A DNA stretch of 12,402 nucleotides from Paraglomus occultum (lineage: Eukaryota > Glomeromycota > Glomeromycetes > Paraglomerales > Paraglomeraceae): NCBI GenBank assembly GCA_910592205.1, contig CAJVPJ010001090.1:1-12402 (forward strand), written 5' to 3'. Positions 1 to 8,454 of this stretch are shown piece by piece. Every line of letters begins with the position of its first letter. The stretch's first letter is position 1. Made by a program: the position numbers and the translations under genes. The notes under the pieces are model-generated. The model saw nothing but the letters and a program-made list of their open reading frames with translations. It made no database searches and was not told the origin of the DNA.

Positions 1-381
1 GTATATTCCACAACGTCGACTGTTGTCTCAACTAACTCCTCTCTTAGTAATCCATTCCAGGCAGTAAGCCAACTTCCATCAGTCTCGCCGAATCCAACGA
101 ATCCATCGAACCCGTCGAATCCGTTCTCAACATTGTTTACTGGCTCGCCAGTTCAGTCACCAATAAATCAACAGGTTGATAGTAACCCATTCAGAAAGAT
201 GTCAATTTCTCCTGGATTTGGAACATCGCCTACGGGAATTTCGTCTATAGGGCAAATTAGCAATGTTACGCCGGGGAACGGTTTATTCCAGAATGCGAAC
301 ATCGGTCAGGGGAATTATCCATTCGGACAAGGCCAAATATCACAACAGCCTGCCGGTAATATGTCCAATGGTGCGTTTTAG
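1..381 (+). CDS. C-terminal tail of an NPF-motif (probable endocytic/ArfGAP or epsin-like) protein, 5' partial
   Basis: The reading frame is open from the first base to a TAG at 379-381, giving 126 residues with the N-terminus outside the window. The peptide is low-complexity and rich in Ser, Asn, Pro, Gly and Gln. It carries three NPF tripeptides, at residues 17-19, 40-42 and 62-64, plus a related YPF near the end. NPF motifs bind EH domains of endocytic proteins such as Eps15, Ede1 and Pan1, and disordered tails like this follow the folded domain in epsins and ArfGAP proteins (AGFG/SMAP type). No catalytic or lipid-binding domain lies in the visible part, so the exact family is an inference. 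That it is coding is supported by the long open frame, the repeated NPF motifs and a composition unlike the AT-rich DNA that follows the stop. Confidence 0.6.
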   Translation, partial: VYSTTSTVVSTNSSLSNPFQAVSQLPSVSPNPTNPSNPSNPFSTLFTGSPVQSPINQQVDSNPFRKMSISPGFGTSPTGISSIGQISNVTPGNGLFQNANIGQGNYPFGQGQISQQPAGNMSNGAF

Positions 382-1299
382 AATAAAGTGTGAGATGGGT
401 GTGTAAATTATTAATAGAGTTATAGATATTATATGCGTGTAATGAGATTGTAAACAGGAATAATGTTATTAGTTGTACTGAACATTTTTGCCAGTTGAAT
501 CCGCTCTTAATCTTAATATTGTAACAAAGACATTCTCAGATAATATAATATATTGGCATTCTTCGCCTCAAAACCAGACAAGATACTCAAACAATTTTCA
601 GAACTAAATTTGCACGCCACAATATGTACTGTATTTACCGATACGATGTGTGAAATCATGACATGTATTTCAAACGGTTTTGGTAAAGGGAAAAACGACA
701 AGGAAAAGCTTACGTGCGCGAGAGAATGTGCTAGTTGTTTCGATACAGCATGCAATAAGCATAAAGACAAATCCCATCTAGTAATATTATTGTTGAAATA
801 GACACAAAACATGAAGTTATAACAGACACATGAATAAAGAGTGATTGATAGCACTGAAATTAGTATCAAAGTTGGTCACGAACTTTGCGTTGAACCTCAA
901 TATTTTAATAAAATACTGAAATTCGGGGTAGGTTAGATCCGAATATTAATATGGAAGTAGATTTCTAAAATGTGACGGCAGAACATATTAAACTAATAAG
1001 AGAAACGGGGATGCGAAATAACTGTTAATACAGAAATCTCTTGGACTGTAAATAATAATAATGATAATAAAGCAAAAAGGATTTCCCGCACCTGATGCTA
1101 TAATAGTAAGGCCGAATATGGACATTAGCATGGATGTACATAAGCCAGCTCAAACCTAATTCTTGCTATAATGAAGGAATGTGGTCACTATATTAAGAAA
1201 GAGTTTCAACAGTAAATCATTACGTCATCGGCAAAAAATTATTTAAGCACCGGCACAAGTTCTTAGTTCCGCAACAAAGTGAACCAAACTTTTGAGTCG
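382..1299. other. Intergenic stretch with weak open frames, upstream of the U2AF gene
   Basis: No recognisable gene is seen here. An 82-codon frame at 553-801 (+, starting at TTG) contains a Cys-rich patch with several CxxC-like spacings, and the opposite strand is also open, but neither matches a family I know. At 972-1026 and 1061-1159 short in-frame stretches read like ordinary protein, separated by stops and a frame change, as in decayed coding sequence. An AT-rich TATTTAAG lies about 60 bases before the U2AF start and could act as a TATA-like element. Confidence 0.4.
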
Positions 1300-2271
1300 A
1301 TGGCAGAGTATTTAGCTTCAATATATGGTACGGAGAAGGACAAGTAAGTAGCTGGTTTTTGTATGGCGATGCTCTCTCGTTAATTGGAACCAAGTACAGC
1401 CATTAACGATCATTCGCTGCATCTGCTAGAGTAAACTGTTCATTCTACTTCAAGATCGGTGCTTGTCGACACGGAGATCGTTGTAGCAGGAAACATGTCA
1501 AACCAACGTTCTCCCAAACTATACTCTGTTCGAATGTATATCAGAATCCTGCTCACGATATGAACTGTAGCATGACAGAGGAACAATTACAGCAACATTT
1601 TGACGATTTTTATGAAGATTTTTTTATAGAGCTATGCAAATACGGTGAAGTAGAGGAAATGCATGTATGTGATAACGTTGGAGATCACTTGATAGGGAAT
1701 GTATACGCGAGGTTTGGTTACGAAGAAGACGCACAGAAGGCAGTTGATAATCTAAACCAAAGGTTCTATGCTGGTATGTAACAACACAGTCGGAAACTTT
1801 TATTTTAGCGAAAATGTTCGAACCGTTGGTTTTGAACATGCTTCTGATTTTATCAAGATAATTCACTGTGAGACGATTTATCTTTAAGGTCGCCCAATAT
1901 ACGCCGAACTATCTCCTGTAACCGACTTTCGCGAAGCTTGCTGCAGACAAAACGAGAATTCCGAATGCACACGTGGTGGTTTTTGCAATTTTATGCATCT
2001 GAAACAGGTATCACGCCGACTGAAGAAAGAACTCTTTGCCGCTCAACGTGCTTACTTGTCGGAACAGCGACGTAGTAGACGTGACAGGAGTAGAGAGCGG
2101 GATGGGGACAGGGATAGAGGCAGAGACAGAAGTATGAGTATAGATAGAGATAAAAGTAGAGAAAGAAGTAGAGAAATAGATATTGATAGAAATGGAGAGG
2201 GAAGTAAGAGTAGAGACAGGAGAAGGAGGCGAAGTAGAAGAGATGAGAGGAGAGATAGTTACGATGATTGA
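1300..2271 (+). CDS. U2AF1: U2 snRNP auxiliary factor small subunit (U2AF35/U2AF23)
   Basis: This nuclear splicing factor recognises the 3' splice-site AG and partners with the large U2AF subunit. I model three exons: 1300-1343, 1430-1773 and 1889-2271, with introns of 86 and 115 nt (GTAAGT and GTATGT donors, TAG and AAG acceptors). The product is 256 aa, close to the usual 220-240. Domains in order: N-terminal [15 protein letters not shown] signature, CCCH zinc finger C18-x8-C27-x5-C33-x3-H37, RRM of the UHM type (about 43-140, with the VCDNVGDHL stretch), second CCCH finger C148-x7-C156-x5-C162-x3-H166, and an Arg-rich tail from about 190. The tail alternates Arg with Asp/Glu and Ser more than it forms pure RS dipeptides. 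The core resembles fungal U2AF23. At the RWF/RWY position of the UHM the sequence is R126-F127-Y128, a Trp-to-Phe change. Confidence 0.97.
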
Positions 2272-3118
2272 CAAGGATCTTACCGAAAGAATAGAGGAAT
2301 TAAAGGGAGAAGGAGGAACGGGTGTGAAGAGGATGGGGCTCGGGATTCCTGCTGCTTTCTTATTACCCACGGCAGACGCCTGCATCGTCTTTTCTTTCTG
2401 CTTCTTCTTCAAGTTCCCCCGATTTCCGCATTTTCAGAGCGTCTCATCAACAGAACAGAACGATTTCGAAGAGAAAACAGGGAATTACGAATAATTGTGA
2501 CGCGAGTTTAATTTAACTTACGACAGTTCGTGCTCTTATTACGTGCACACTGCAAATCACATAATTTTACCCCGTCCAAATTGTATAAATGAAGGATCGT
2601 CTTGTCATAAAAAAACAAAGAAGAATACTAACTACTGTCTGATCATTTATGTTATAACTTAAATTTGACCTTTTTCGCTATGCTTCGACAGCACTAATGG
2701 GTAACAATATTTTTGATATTTTTGTACGTTCATCTCGTTACAATCTTTACGTCGAGCGTCGCAACGCTTGAGTAACAGAAGTTTTTGTAACGAATTTTAT
2801 CAAGCATCTCACATTTCATTCCATTTTCTGCGCGTGCATCATTGGCCTTTTTGGATCTTAATAGGGTCAAGTTTTATTAGAATAGCGTTTAACTGAATAA
2901 GTCATATCAGGTCAGTCGGACTGATTTTGCGATAATGTTATGGCTTTTCAGCGAGATTCTAAACAATGGTCGTAAATTGTACATTTATATGTGTACTCAT
3001 ATTATTTAAGTAATGTTTATAGCAGACAGTACCTTTTCAGACTAAAATAGCGAAAGCAGAATTTTGTTCTATTTTACACAATAAAATTTCAGAAAGCAAT
3101 ATGAAAGTTGAATTATCA
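2272..3118. other. Convergent intergenic region between U2AF and RPA43
   Basis: This holds the presumed 3' untranslated regions of two convergent genes. The purine-rich tract that encodes the U2AF tail continues past the TGA to about 2340, then becomes pyrimidine-rich. One frame stays open from 2183 to 2494, but it has no recognisable domain and most likely reflects composition. A TTTATT at about 2872 (AATAAA on the minus strand) is a possible polyadenylation signal for RPA43. I see no tRNA, snoRNA or repeat. Confidence 0.5.
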
Positions 3119-4025
3119 TTACTCGTTAGATGCGGACATGGAACCAGGATCACTCTGCATTTCCCGCTCTCCAATGTCGAGTGATCCTATTATAACAGTT
3201 TCCTCAGCGTCTCCTTTAATTTCGAATTTCATCCTAGCCATTAAACGTTAATATATCAATTTTTACGTTCAATTACAGACTGCAAATGCTTAAGCCAATT
3301 GCTTACTTGATAACTTTAAACTCCAGATCAGAGCCAGTTTCAATACAATCACCGGTACTTTTGTTAAACCATACTCCTTGTCCGAGATTCGACAATTCGA
3401 CAGGTTGCAGAGAATTAGTGTCAGTTCGTAAAAGTTGATGTATTGCCTCAGAGTCAGTCCAGCCGTATACGTCACGAGGTATCTCCTTTACGGGAATAAT
3501 CACGTCAAAAGTGTCGTACATGCGAAGCCGTATATGACCTGCAGACTGCATTGTTACCGTAGCAGCTATAAAGGTAGATTACAGGGCATCCATTAATCAG
3601 GTGAATTGCGTCAATGATGAAAGTAAATAAGAACGTACATGATATGCATCCGATCTCGGGCGCCCACAACAACAAATTACCGCGAACCCAAAAGTGACCA
3701 TACGGGGTGTCCTCGAGTATATATTGCCCTGGACTTAATACTCGTAGGTTGGAAAAGGCCAAGACGATACCTCCTAATTCTGGAACATATCTTGTAAACC
3801 GACGTCATGATTGATTAATGTTGACCATGCGGCTCAACGAAACATCGAGTTGTTATAAACATACTTCATAACAAGTGCACCAAATATTTCCTTTATTCCG
3901 TGAGTCACGTTACCAAAAAAGACGGGCGCAAGGTGTATGTAATATTCAACAGTTACTTCCTTAAAAGTTGAGGAAACCATATTTTGACAAGGCGAACATC
4001 TTTTTGTGCTTTGTGAGACTAACAT
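3119..4025 (-). CDS. RPA43: DNA-directed RNA polymerase I subunit A43 (Rpa43)
   Basis: With its partner subunit this protein forms the stalk of RNA polymerase I and recruits the initiation factor Rrn3, so it acts in the nucleolus. Four exons are inferred on the minus strand: 4025-3865, 3790-3639, 3565-3307 and 3233-3119. The introns are 74, 73 and 73 nt, starting GTATGT, GTACGT and GTAAGC and ending AAG, TAG and TAG. The joined frame gives 228 aa. The N-terminal part has the HLAPVFFGN...LVMKY pattern and the GGIVLAF stretch of the Rpb7-like N-terminal domain. Residues 80-101 (EDTPYGHFWV...LLLWAPEIG) match the family's TPFGFCWC...VWQPQVG block, and MQSAGHIRL at 110-118 begins the OB-like region. 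The LGQGVW stretch and a final LEFKV...MKFEI strand follow. A stop codon directly before the ATG supports this start. It diverges from the MoaA-like gene. Confidence 0.92.
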
Positions 4026-4303
4026 TTATTCTAGGGGTCGATCTAATAATATTAATACAGGGGATAATACTCTTGGGATAGTTGTTACTTGAAACATTAT
4101 AACCTGAGCATTAATACCATACAAACTTTATTCGTATAATCGTTTTAGATGCGACACGAGATGTCAATTGCTGCTGAAGATATCGTACGTGCGGTCACGT
4201 TACTGTACCCGTTTCTGAAATAGTTGTTGTACAATCTATCAAAAAGTAGATTTTGTTTAAACAAACTGATAATAAATTACGCGTCGATTATACCCACAAA
4301 GTG
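4026..4303. promoter_or_regulatory. Divergent promoter region between RPA43 and the MoaA-like gene
   Basis: These 278 bases separate two divergently oriented start codons and must hold the upstream signals of both genes. The segment is AT-rich, with several TATA-like runs on each strand. I see no specific, recognisable operator. Confidence 0.4.
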
Positions 4304-5134
4304 ATGAGAACATTAAAATCGACATCATTATATCTACAAAGGCCCCATATTAAGCGGCATGTCTCATCTTCAAAACCGACTAGTACGTCGACAATAGACG
4401 TAGGATATGATGAGACAAGACAAAGAGTACAGGCTCGTCGATGTGTAGTTTCTGCGTTACCGTTTTCATAGAAATTACTAACACCTCAATGCCTTGTATA
4501 ACCATAGGCAAAGATAGCCGCAATGAAGAAAGAACGACCGTTCAGCAGCTTTCTGACCGACACATTCAACCGACAACACACCTATCTACGTATTTCAGTG
4601 ACTGAACGATGTAACTTAAGGTGCACGTATTGTATGCAAGCAGAAGGCATTGATCTAACTCCTTCCGACAAATTACTCTCTTCCGACGAGACTATCTTTC
4701 AGGGCGTCACAAAGATACGCTTGACTGGAGGGGAGCCAACTATACGCAGAGACATTGTTGATCTAGTCGGTGAGTAATTCTTTGATGCGCTACTATTGGA
4801 ATGTTTTTCACAGGTTATAGTATTCTCACTGTTAAATCTTTGTTTGCCATATAATTTTAAAGGAGAACTCAATAAGCTCAAACCGCTTGGTCTACTGTCC
4901 GAGAAGCAACTGTTGGAAATCATTGAAATCGCAGTCAAAAACAAGAAACAGCACACAGGTATGTTTGAATTGGCAAGGACGAAAAATAGGCCCATGCCCA
5001 TGATATTTATTAGATGGATACGTGATATGTGTTTGGTGAGTATTCAGTTAAATGGGATGTGCACTGCTTATCCACTTTCTCCCACACTTCTTTTTTCTCT
5101 ACGAAATACCATAAGAGCTTACTATTCTGAGTAG
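4304..5134 (+). pseudogene. MoaA/MOCS1A-like molybdenum cofactor biosynthesis gene, internally deleted
   Basis: Intact MoaA/MOCS1A is a radical-SAM GTP 3',8-cyclase that starts molybdopterin synthesis, mitochondrial in eukaryotes. A possible first exon from ATG 4304 gives a Ser/Thr/Arg/Lys-rich presequence, but its donor is uncertain (GTACGT at 4383 is one option). The core exon, about 4508/4518-4769, encodes [10 protein letters not shown], then CNLRCTYC (the radical-SAM CxxxCxxC) and [10 protein letters not shown] 93-nt intron (4770-4862, GTGAGT...AAG) follows. The next exon starts in phase with GELNKLKPLGL and jumps at once to the C-terminal LLEIIEIAVKNKKQHTGMF...KNRPM. Roughly 200 residues of barrel and all C-terminal Fe-S cysteines are absent, the helix before KIRLTGGEP is about 7 residues short, CCCATG is duplicated at 4991-5002, and the C-terminal Gly-Gly is lost. 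A working enzyme is not expected. No MoaC domain was recognised downstream. Confidence 0.85.
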
Positions 5135-5539
5135 GGCATCAGCTCTAGGAATTATTACTACTTCTAACAGCTCATCGAATAGTGTTACTTTTGATTTTTC
5201 TGGTTATTAGTTAATATACTTCATCCAATTAATATGTCGCAGGAAAACTGACCAAAAAGTCTTTCTGCCATACTCGCTATACTAAAAAAAGTAGCTCGAA
5301 ATGGAAGCACAAAGTGTCAACCAAAGACTGGTTTGCCACCGAATCTATTGTAAAACAATACTTTGAAATACAGACCGAACTAGTGGAATGTAATGTACCG
5401 AACGCCTGCTATCAGTAAATAATATTAGACTAGTCCCGTGCACTATTTTCGATTCAAAAAGGGTATATATAATCGATCAAAGACATTGTAAAACTAGATT
5501 TTGTAATTGTATTGACAGATCGAGCTCATTAGACTATTA
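5135..5539. other. Stretch downstream of the MoaA-like pseudogene, no clear gene
   Basis: A Lys-rich open frame of about 56 codons follows a good acceptor (GTCGCAG) and ends in TAA near 5416-5418. It could be a last exon of the decayed gene or chance. The phase of the upstream donor at 5036 (GTGAGT) does not join it without a stop, and I recognise no domain in it. Nothing else stands out before the inverted-repeat element at 5540. Confidence 0.3.
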
Positions 5540-5726
5540 CACAGTGGCTCTCGATAAGATGATGTCGCCGGGCCAAACCAAAAGGTTCATATTATCGAAA
5601 GTTTATTATATCGAGCGATCTTTTTATAATAAAGTTTATACTTGAGATTGATTTGGTTCCAGAAAAAAACCTCATCTTATCGAGTGATCATTATATCGAA
5701 GATTCATTATATCGAGAGCCACTGTG
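5540..5726. mobile_element. MITE 1: 187-bp non-autonomous TA-flanked element with CACAGTG termini
   Basis: The ends form a perfect 17-bp inverted repeat, CACAGTGGCTCTCGATA, at 5540-5556 and in reverse complement at 5710-5726. TA at 5538-5539 and 5727-5728 makes a TA target-site duplication. There is no coding capacity inside. The interior carries several TATCGA-containing units (ATTATATCGA-like), mostly in the same orientation. TA duplications with CAGTG-type termini are typical of Tc1/mariner-pogo (Tigger/Jerky-like) elements, so this is probably a deletion derivative mobilised in trans. The class assignment follows from ends and duplication only, since no transposase is present. Confidence 0.85.
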
Positions 5727-6254
5727 TATTGATGTTTTCTTTAGGAACATGTGGTACACCAATAGCATAATTATTATATCGCAATAATTCGTTCAATCTG
5801 CAAAAATATTTAGTTGAGATGAAATAATTAAAGTGAATTATGTTGATGAAACAAAGTTCCAGGCCGGTGGTTAGGGAAAGAGATGTGTCGATCAATAGAT
5901 AAATTGTAGAGGGTTTTATTACTATCACTATGTAGCTAAATTAATCGCTAAATATTGATGCACACGTGATTGACGTCAACTAATGACGTAATTATTGTAA
6001 TACATTATGATACGTACCGTAAACCACTGACTAAAATACCCTCCCCTTTTTTTTACTCTACCTGGGTGCTACGCGCTTTGAAAGGTTTTAGCGAAACTTA
6101 CAAAGTACCCGAATAAAATTTTATTAACGAAAACTTACATATTAATATAGGCTGAATCTGTTAAGTACCCGGGCTTTTGGTCAGCGGTTTACAGCACGTG
6201 CACATAATCGGTTACACAAGCTGCTTTTCCCACCATACATATGACAAACAAGTA
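5727..6254. other. Intergenic DNA between the two MITEs
   Basis: No gene is recognised. It contains a cluster of palindromic sites, CACGTG at 5963-5968, TGACGTCA at 5971-5978 and a TGACGTAA half-variant at 5984-5991. The motif AGTACCCG occurs twice, near 6104 and 6164. The open frame on the minus strand (5707-5928) has no recognisable features. Confidence 0.4.
5963..5991. promoter_or_regulatory. Clustered E-box and CRE-like palindromes
   Basis: CACGTG (bHLH-type site), the full CRE palindrome TGACGTCA and a second TGACGTAA lie within 29 bases. Such sites bind bHLH and ATF/CREB bZIP factors. They lie about 530 bases before the next forward start codon (6518), with a MITE in between, so any target gene is uncertain. 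Confidence 0.3.
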
Positions 6255-6429
6255 CACAGTGAACCTGGATATAACGAAGTTTGGATATAACGAAAACCTG
6301 GATATAGCGATGCTTTTTTTTTGATGTTTCGAATTTTGTCTAGTAAAATTTCCTGGATATAACGAATCCCTCGATATAACGAAGAAAAGTGTCTGCACGG
6401 TCTTCTTCGTTATATCCGGTTTCACTGTG
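6255..6429. mobile_element. MITE 2: 175-bp non-autonomous TA-flanked element with ATAACGAA repeats
   Basis: The termini are 25-bp inverted repeats with two mismatches, beginning CACAGTGAA and containing GGATATAACGAAG. TA at 6253-6254 and 6430-6431 gives the target duplication. Inside are further copies of the GGATATAACGAA unit, six in all counting both ends, with one degenerate copy at about 6299-6310 and one inverted copy at the right end. The repeated unit may be a transposase-binding site. CAGTG ends with ATATAACGAA and a TA duplication are the usual signature of pogo/Tigger-type elements. It shares the CACAGTG tip with the element at 5540-5726 but has a different subterminal sequence, so it is a related but separate family. 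Confidence 0.88.
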
Positions 6430-6517
6430 TAAGTTTCGAACAAGTTTCCGCTTTTCGCCTTTCCATTTTGCACTGAATATTTTTACTTTTAAGTTGGTTA
6501 GATAATTTACAAGAACA

Positions 6518-7802
6518 ATGGATGAGACATCTAAAAGCGGAATTATCGACCCTTTCAGGTATTTTTTACAGGAAGGAGAAAGGTTAAGCAGTGCACGTAT
6601 TAGAATTTGTTAGTTGGTTAATAAAAAAAAAGTTTTTTATGTAGGCTTCAAGGAACCATTATTCCATTCGGTCCCGAGGGCAAGATGGTAACTCCGCCTC
6701 GGTGTCAACCGATTCTAATGATAACAGTATGGGACGTGATATGCCTTCTTTGGACATATTATGTCAGTCGGCCTCCCCAGAGAAGAACGACACTCCAGGA
6801 TCAGACTGCATATCTGATAAAGATGTTGAACCTCCTTGCCGACAAGATTTCAAAGATGGAGACAAATACGCAGGCTCGTCCAACCACAATCAACCTCACA
6901 TTTTCAACTCGGAAAGGGAAGATTGCAAGATACATGTTCGGAGCATCGATTCGCGGTGGGACAGCACAAACGAAACAAGAAAAAATGCTGATATTCATAA
7001 ACAACAAAAAGGCAACAGAGGCGAGAGTGCAAACGATACCAGCGTTGAAATGGTGTCTTTCGAATGTTGTCCTAACCAAGAAAGAATCTCTGCTTTGCAA
7101 GAATCCTTGGGGCAACTGCTCCGAGTCGGTGCCTTGGTGGGCACTAAGTGGACAACGGAAAACCCAAAAACACTGTGTCATCTTGTACAGCCGGACGATC
7201 AACCTGAAGCGTTTAACGAATCAAAATCCATGTATCAAGTGTCAGCGGGTGGCGGACACGATGGATCGCAAGGGTCTCGCAGTAGTCTGCCTATTATAGT
7301 CGAAACGATTGCAAATGAATCTAACCGTCACCATGTTGCAACCTCTGTTGGCTATGAGATTGATAGCAAAGTACCTCCAAAAGATCTTATCTGTTATATA
7401 GAGGATGTTAGACGATATGGATTTGACCACGTCATCATTATTGGGGAACGTCTCTACGGAATGCTTTTTATGGACTGTTATGGTCGCGTGTTCGATTGGG
7501 ACTCTATGAGTGATTTGTTATGGCCACGTGGGGATTATTTGAAAGAAGCGACAAAGAAATTTGAGCCTAACTCTATAGGATGGGGTGTATCGGAAGATGG
7601 GACTGTATTTGAGGTCGAGTTTTGTACGTGTGAAGACTTTACTTATCATTTTTGCTTCATTTTTACCTTGTTTTTATCTTAATTTTTATATTTTCCTCCA
7701 GATTCGTCAAGCGAACATAATGTCAACCCTGTTGCAAAGAAAGACAAAAGAAGAGCTCAAAAAAGAAGAAACGTCAGTAATGTGGGGTTTTTTATGTTTT
7801 GA
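6518..7802 (+). CDS. Uncharacterised protein with a conserved-looking C-terminal region and basic tail
   Basis: I do not recognise this gene. One consistent model has exons 6518-6558, 6645-6687, 6768-7623 and 7702-7802, with introns of 86, 80 and 78 nt (donors GTATTT, GTAACT, GTACGT; acceptors TAG, CAG, CAG), joining to an in-frame 346-aa protein. The first half is polar and probably disordered, rich in Asp, Ser, Asn and Lys. From about residue 230 to 313 it becomes hydrophobic and aromatic (YIEDVRRYGFDH, then DCYGRVFDW, LLWPRGDY and GWGVSEDGTVFEVEF) and looks like a folded domain. The last exon has a cluster at 326-336, KKDKRRAQKRR, resembling a nuclear localisation signal. The exon 1-3 junctions are the least certain part: frame 0 is also open straight from the acceptor at 6645. 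A second frame open to 7299 overlaps the large exon and is taken as a shadow. Confidence 0.55.
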
Positions 7803-8061
7803 TCAAGTGCAACGCGTTTTCCCGGAATTTTAATTTCGATTTATGTTTGCTACTACGGGTTGTCTGTTCAACGAATTACAGTAAATTTACATTAAAAATT
7901 AACATCTTTGTTGGTAATTGCATTTTGCTAGAGATTATGATAGTTATTATTTCGGAACACCAATGAAATGCACATTGTTTTGCTGTTATTTTCTGGTAAA
8001 GTTTTCTGCGGGATATTGTTTCGCATTAGTCCGTGCTAATTTCGCATTGTGTGATTTTCAG
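7803..8061. other. Junction zone between the unknown gene and the element-like region
   Basis: This 259-base stretch has several plausible acceptors (GCTAG before 7932, TTTCAG before 8062) and a donor-like GTAAAG at 7996. An open frame from 7918 is continuous with the downstream frame. It could contain further exons or the left edge of the mobile region. No terminal repeat was recognised. Confidence 0.3.
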
Positions 8062-8394
8062 GTTGCAAAAAAATTTGGTTTCATAAAAGATAAAAGTTTA
8101 CCCAATATTACCGGTAAAGCGGTATCTGATATTGTTAAGTAAGTATCAGGTAAAAAAATATGGATCTCTCTTCATCGATTACTGGAGATAGCAAAACCTG
8201 AGATTCAGCAAGATATTATAAATGCGATAGCAAACCCGGATATTTCTCAACACCAGCACATTCCATGTAAGGCTAAGAGAAAATGTAAGACTAGTAAAAA
8301 ACTAATTTTTAACGATACCTCATCTGAGACAACATCCACATCTGAGTCTGGGTCTGACTCTGAATCGTCTAATGAAGATAAAGGTTATGATTAA
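8062..8394 (+). pseudogene. Uncharacterised reading frame with Ser/acidic tail, interrupted by one in-frame stop
   Basis: In a single frame the sequence reads VAKKFGFIKDKSLPNITGKA...DIVK, a TAA at 8140-8142, then continues with WISLHRLLEIAKPEIQQDII, a basic patch (KAKRKCKTSKK) and a tail of Thr, Ser, Glu and Asp ending at TAA 8392-8394. The frame is the same on both sides of the stop, and there is no room for a normal intron around it, so this looks like one protein broken by a small change. The open frame extends back to 7918, but a TTTCAG just before 8062 suggests a splice acceptor or another upstream boundary. The gene converges on the recombinase 60 bases away. I do not recognise the family. 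It may belong to the mobile element or be a lineage-specific host protein. Confidence 0.5.
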
Positions 8395-8454
8395 TATACC
8401 AGTTACAAAATCAAAGAAGTGTGCTTAGTTCTCATCATCAGAAATTTCTCTGTA

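Noticed and set aside
513-869. 118-codon minus-strand frame
   Set aside because: No domain or start context is visible, and the opposite strand is also open.
2011-2412. 133-codon minus-strand frame opposite the U2AF tail
   Set aside because: It is a Ser/Thr/Pro-rich mirror of the purine-rich Arg/Asp tail, expected from composition.
2183-2494. 103-codon frame overlapping the end of U2AF
   Set aside because: It is in another frame of the purine tract, with no recognisable domain, and most likely lies in the 3' untranslated region.
4699-5001. 100-codon minus-strand frame opposite the MoaA-like exons
   Set aside because: It lies antisense to recognisable MoaA sequence and spans its intron.
6189-6473. 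94-codon minus-strand frame across MITE 2
   Set aside because: It spans the repeats of a non-coding transposon, and the repeated residues simply reflect the repeat unit.
6685-7299. 204-codon forward frame overlapping the large exon of the unknown gene
   Set aside because: Its residue mix is less protein-like than the overlapping frame, which is longer and joins in frame to the downstream exon. Only its first part (6645-6687) is used, as a small exon.
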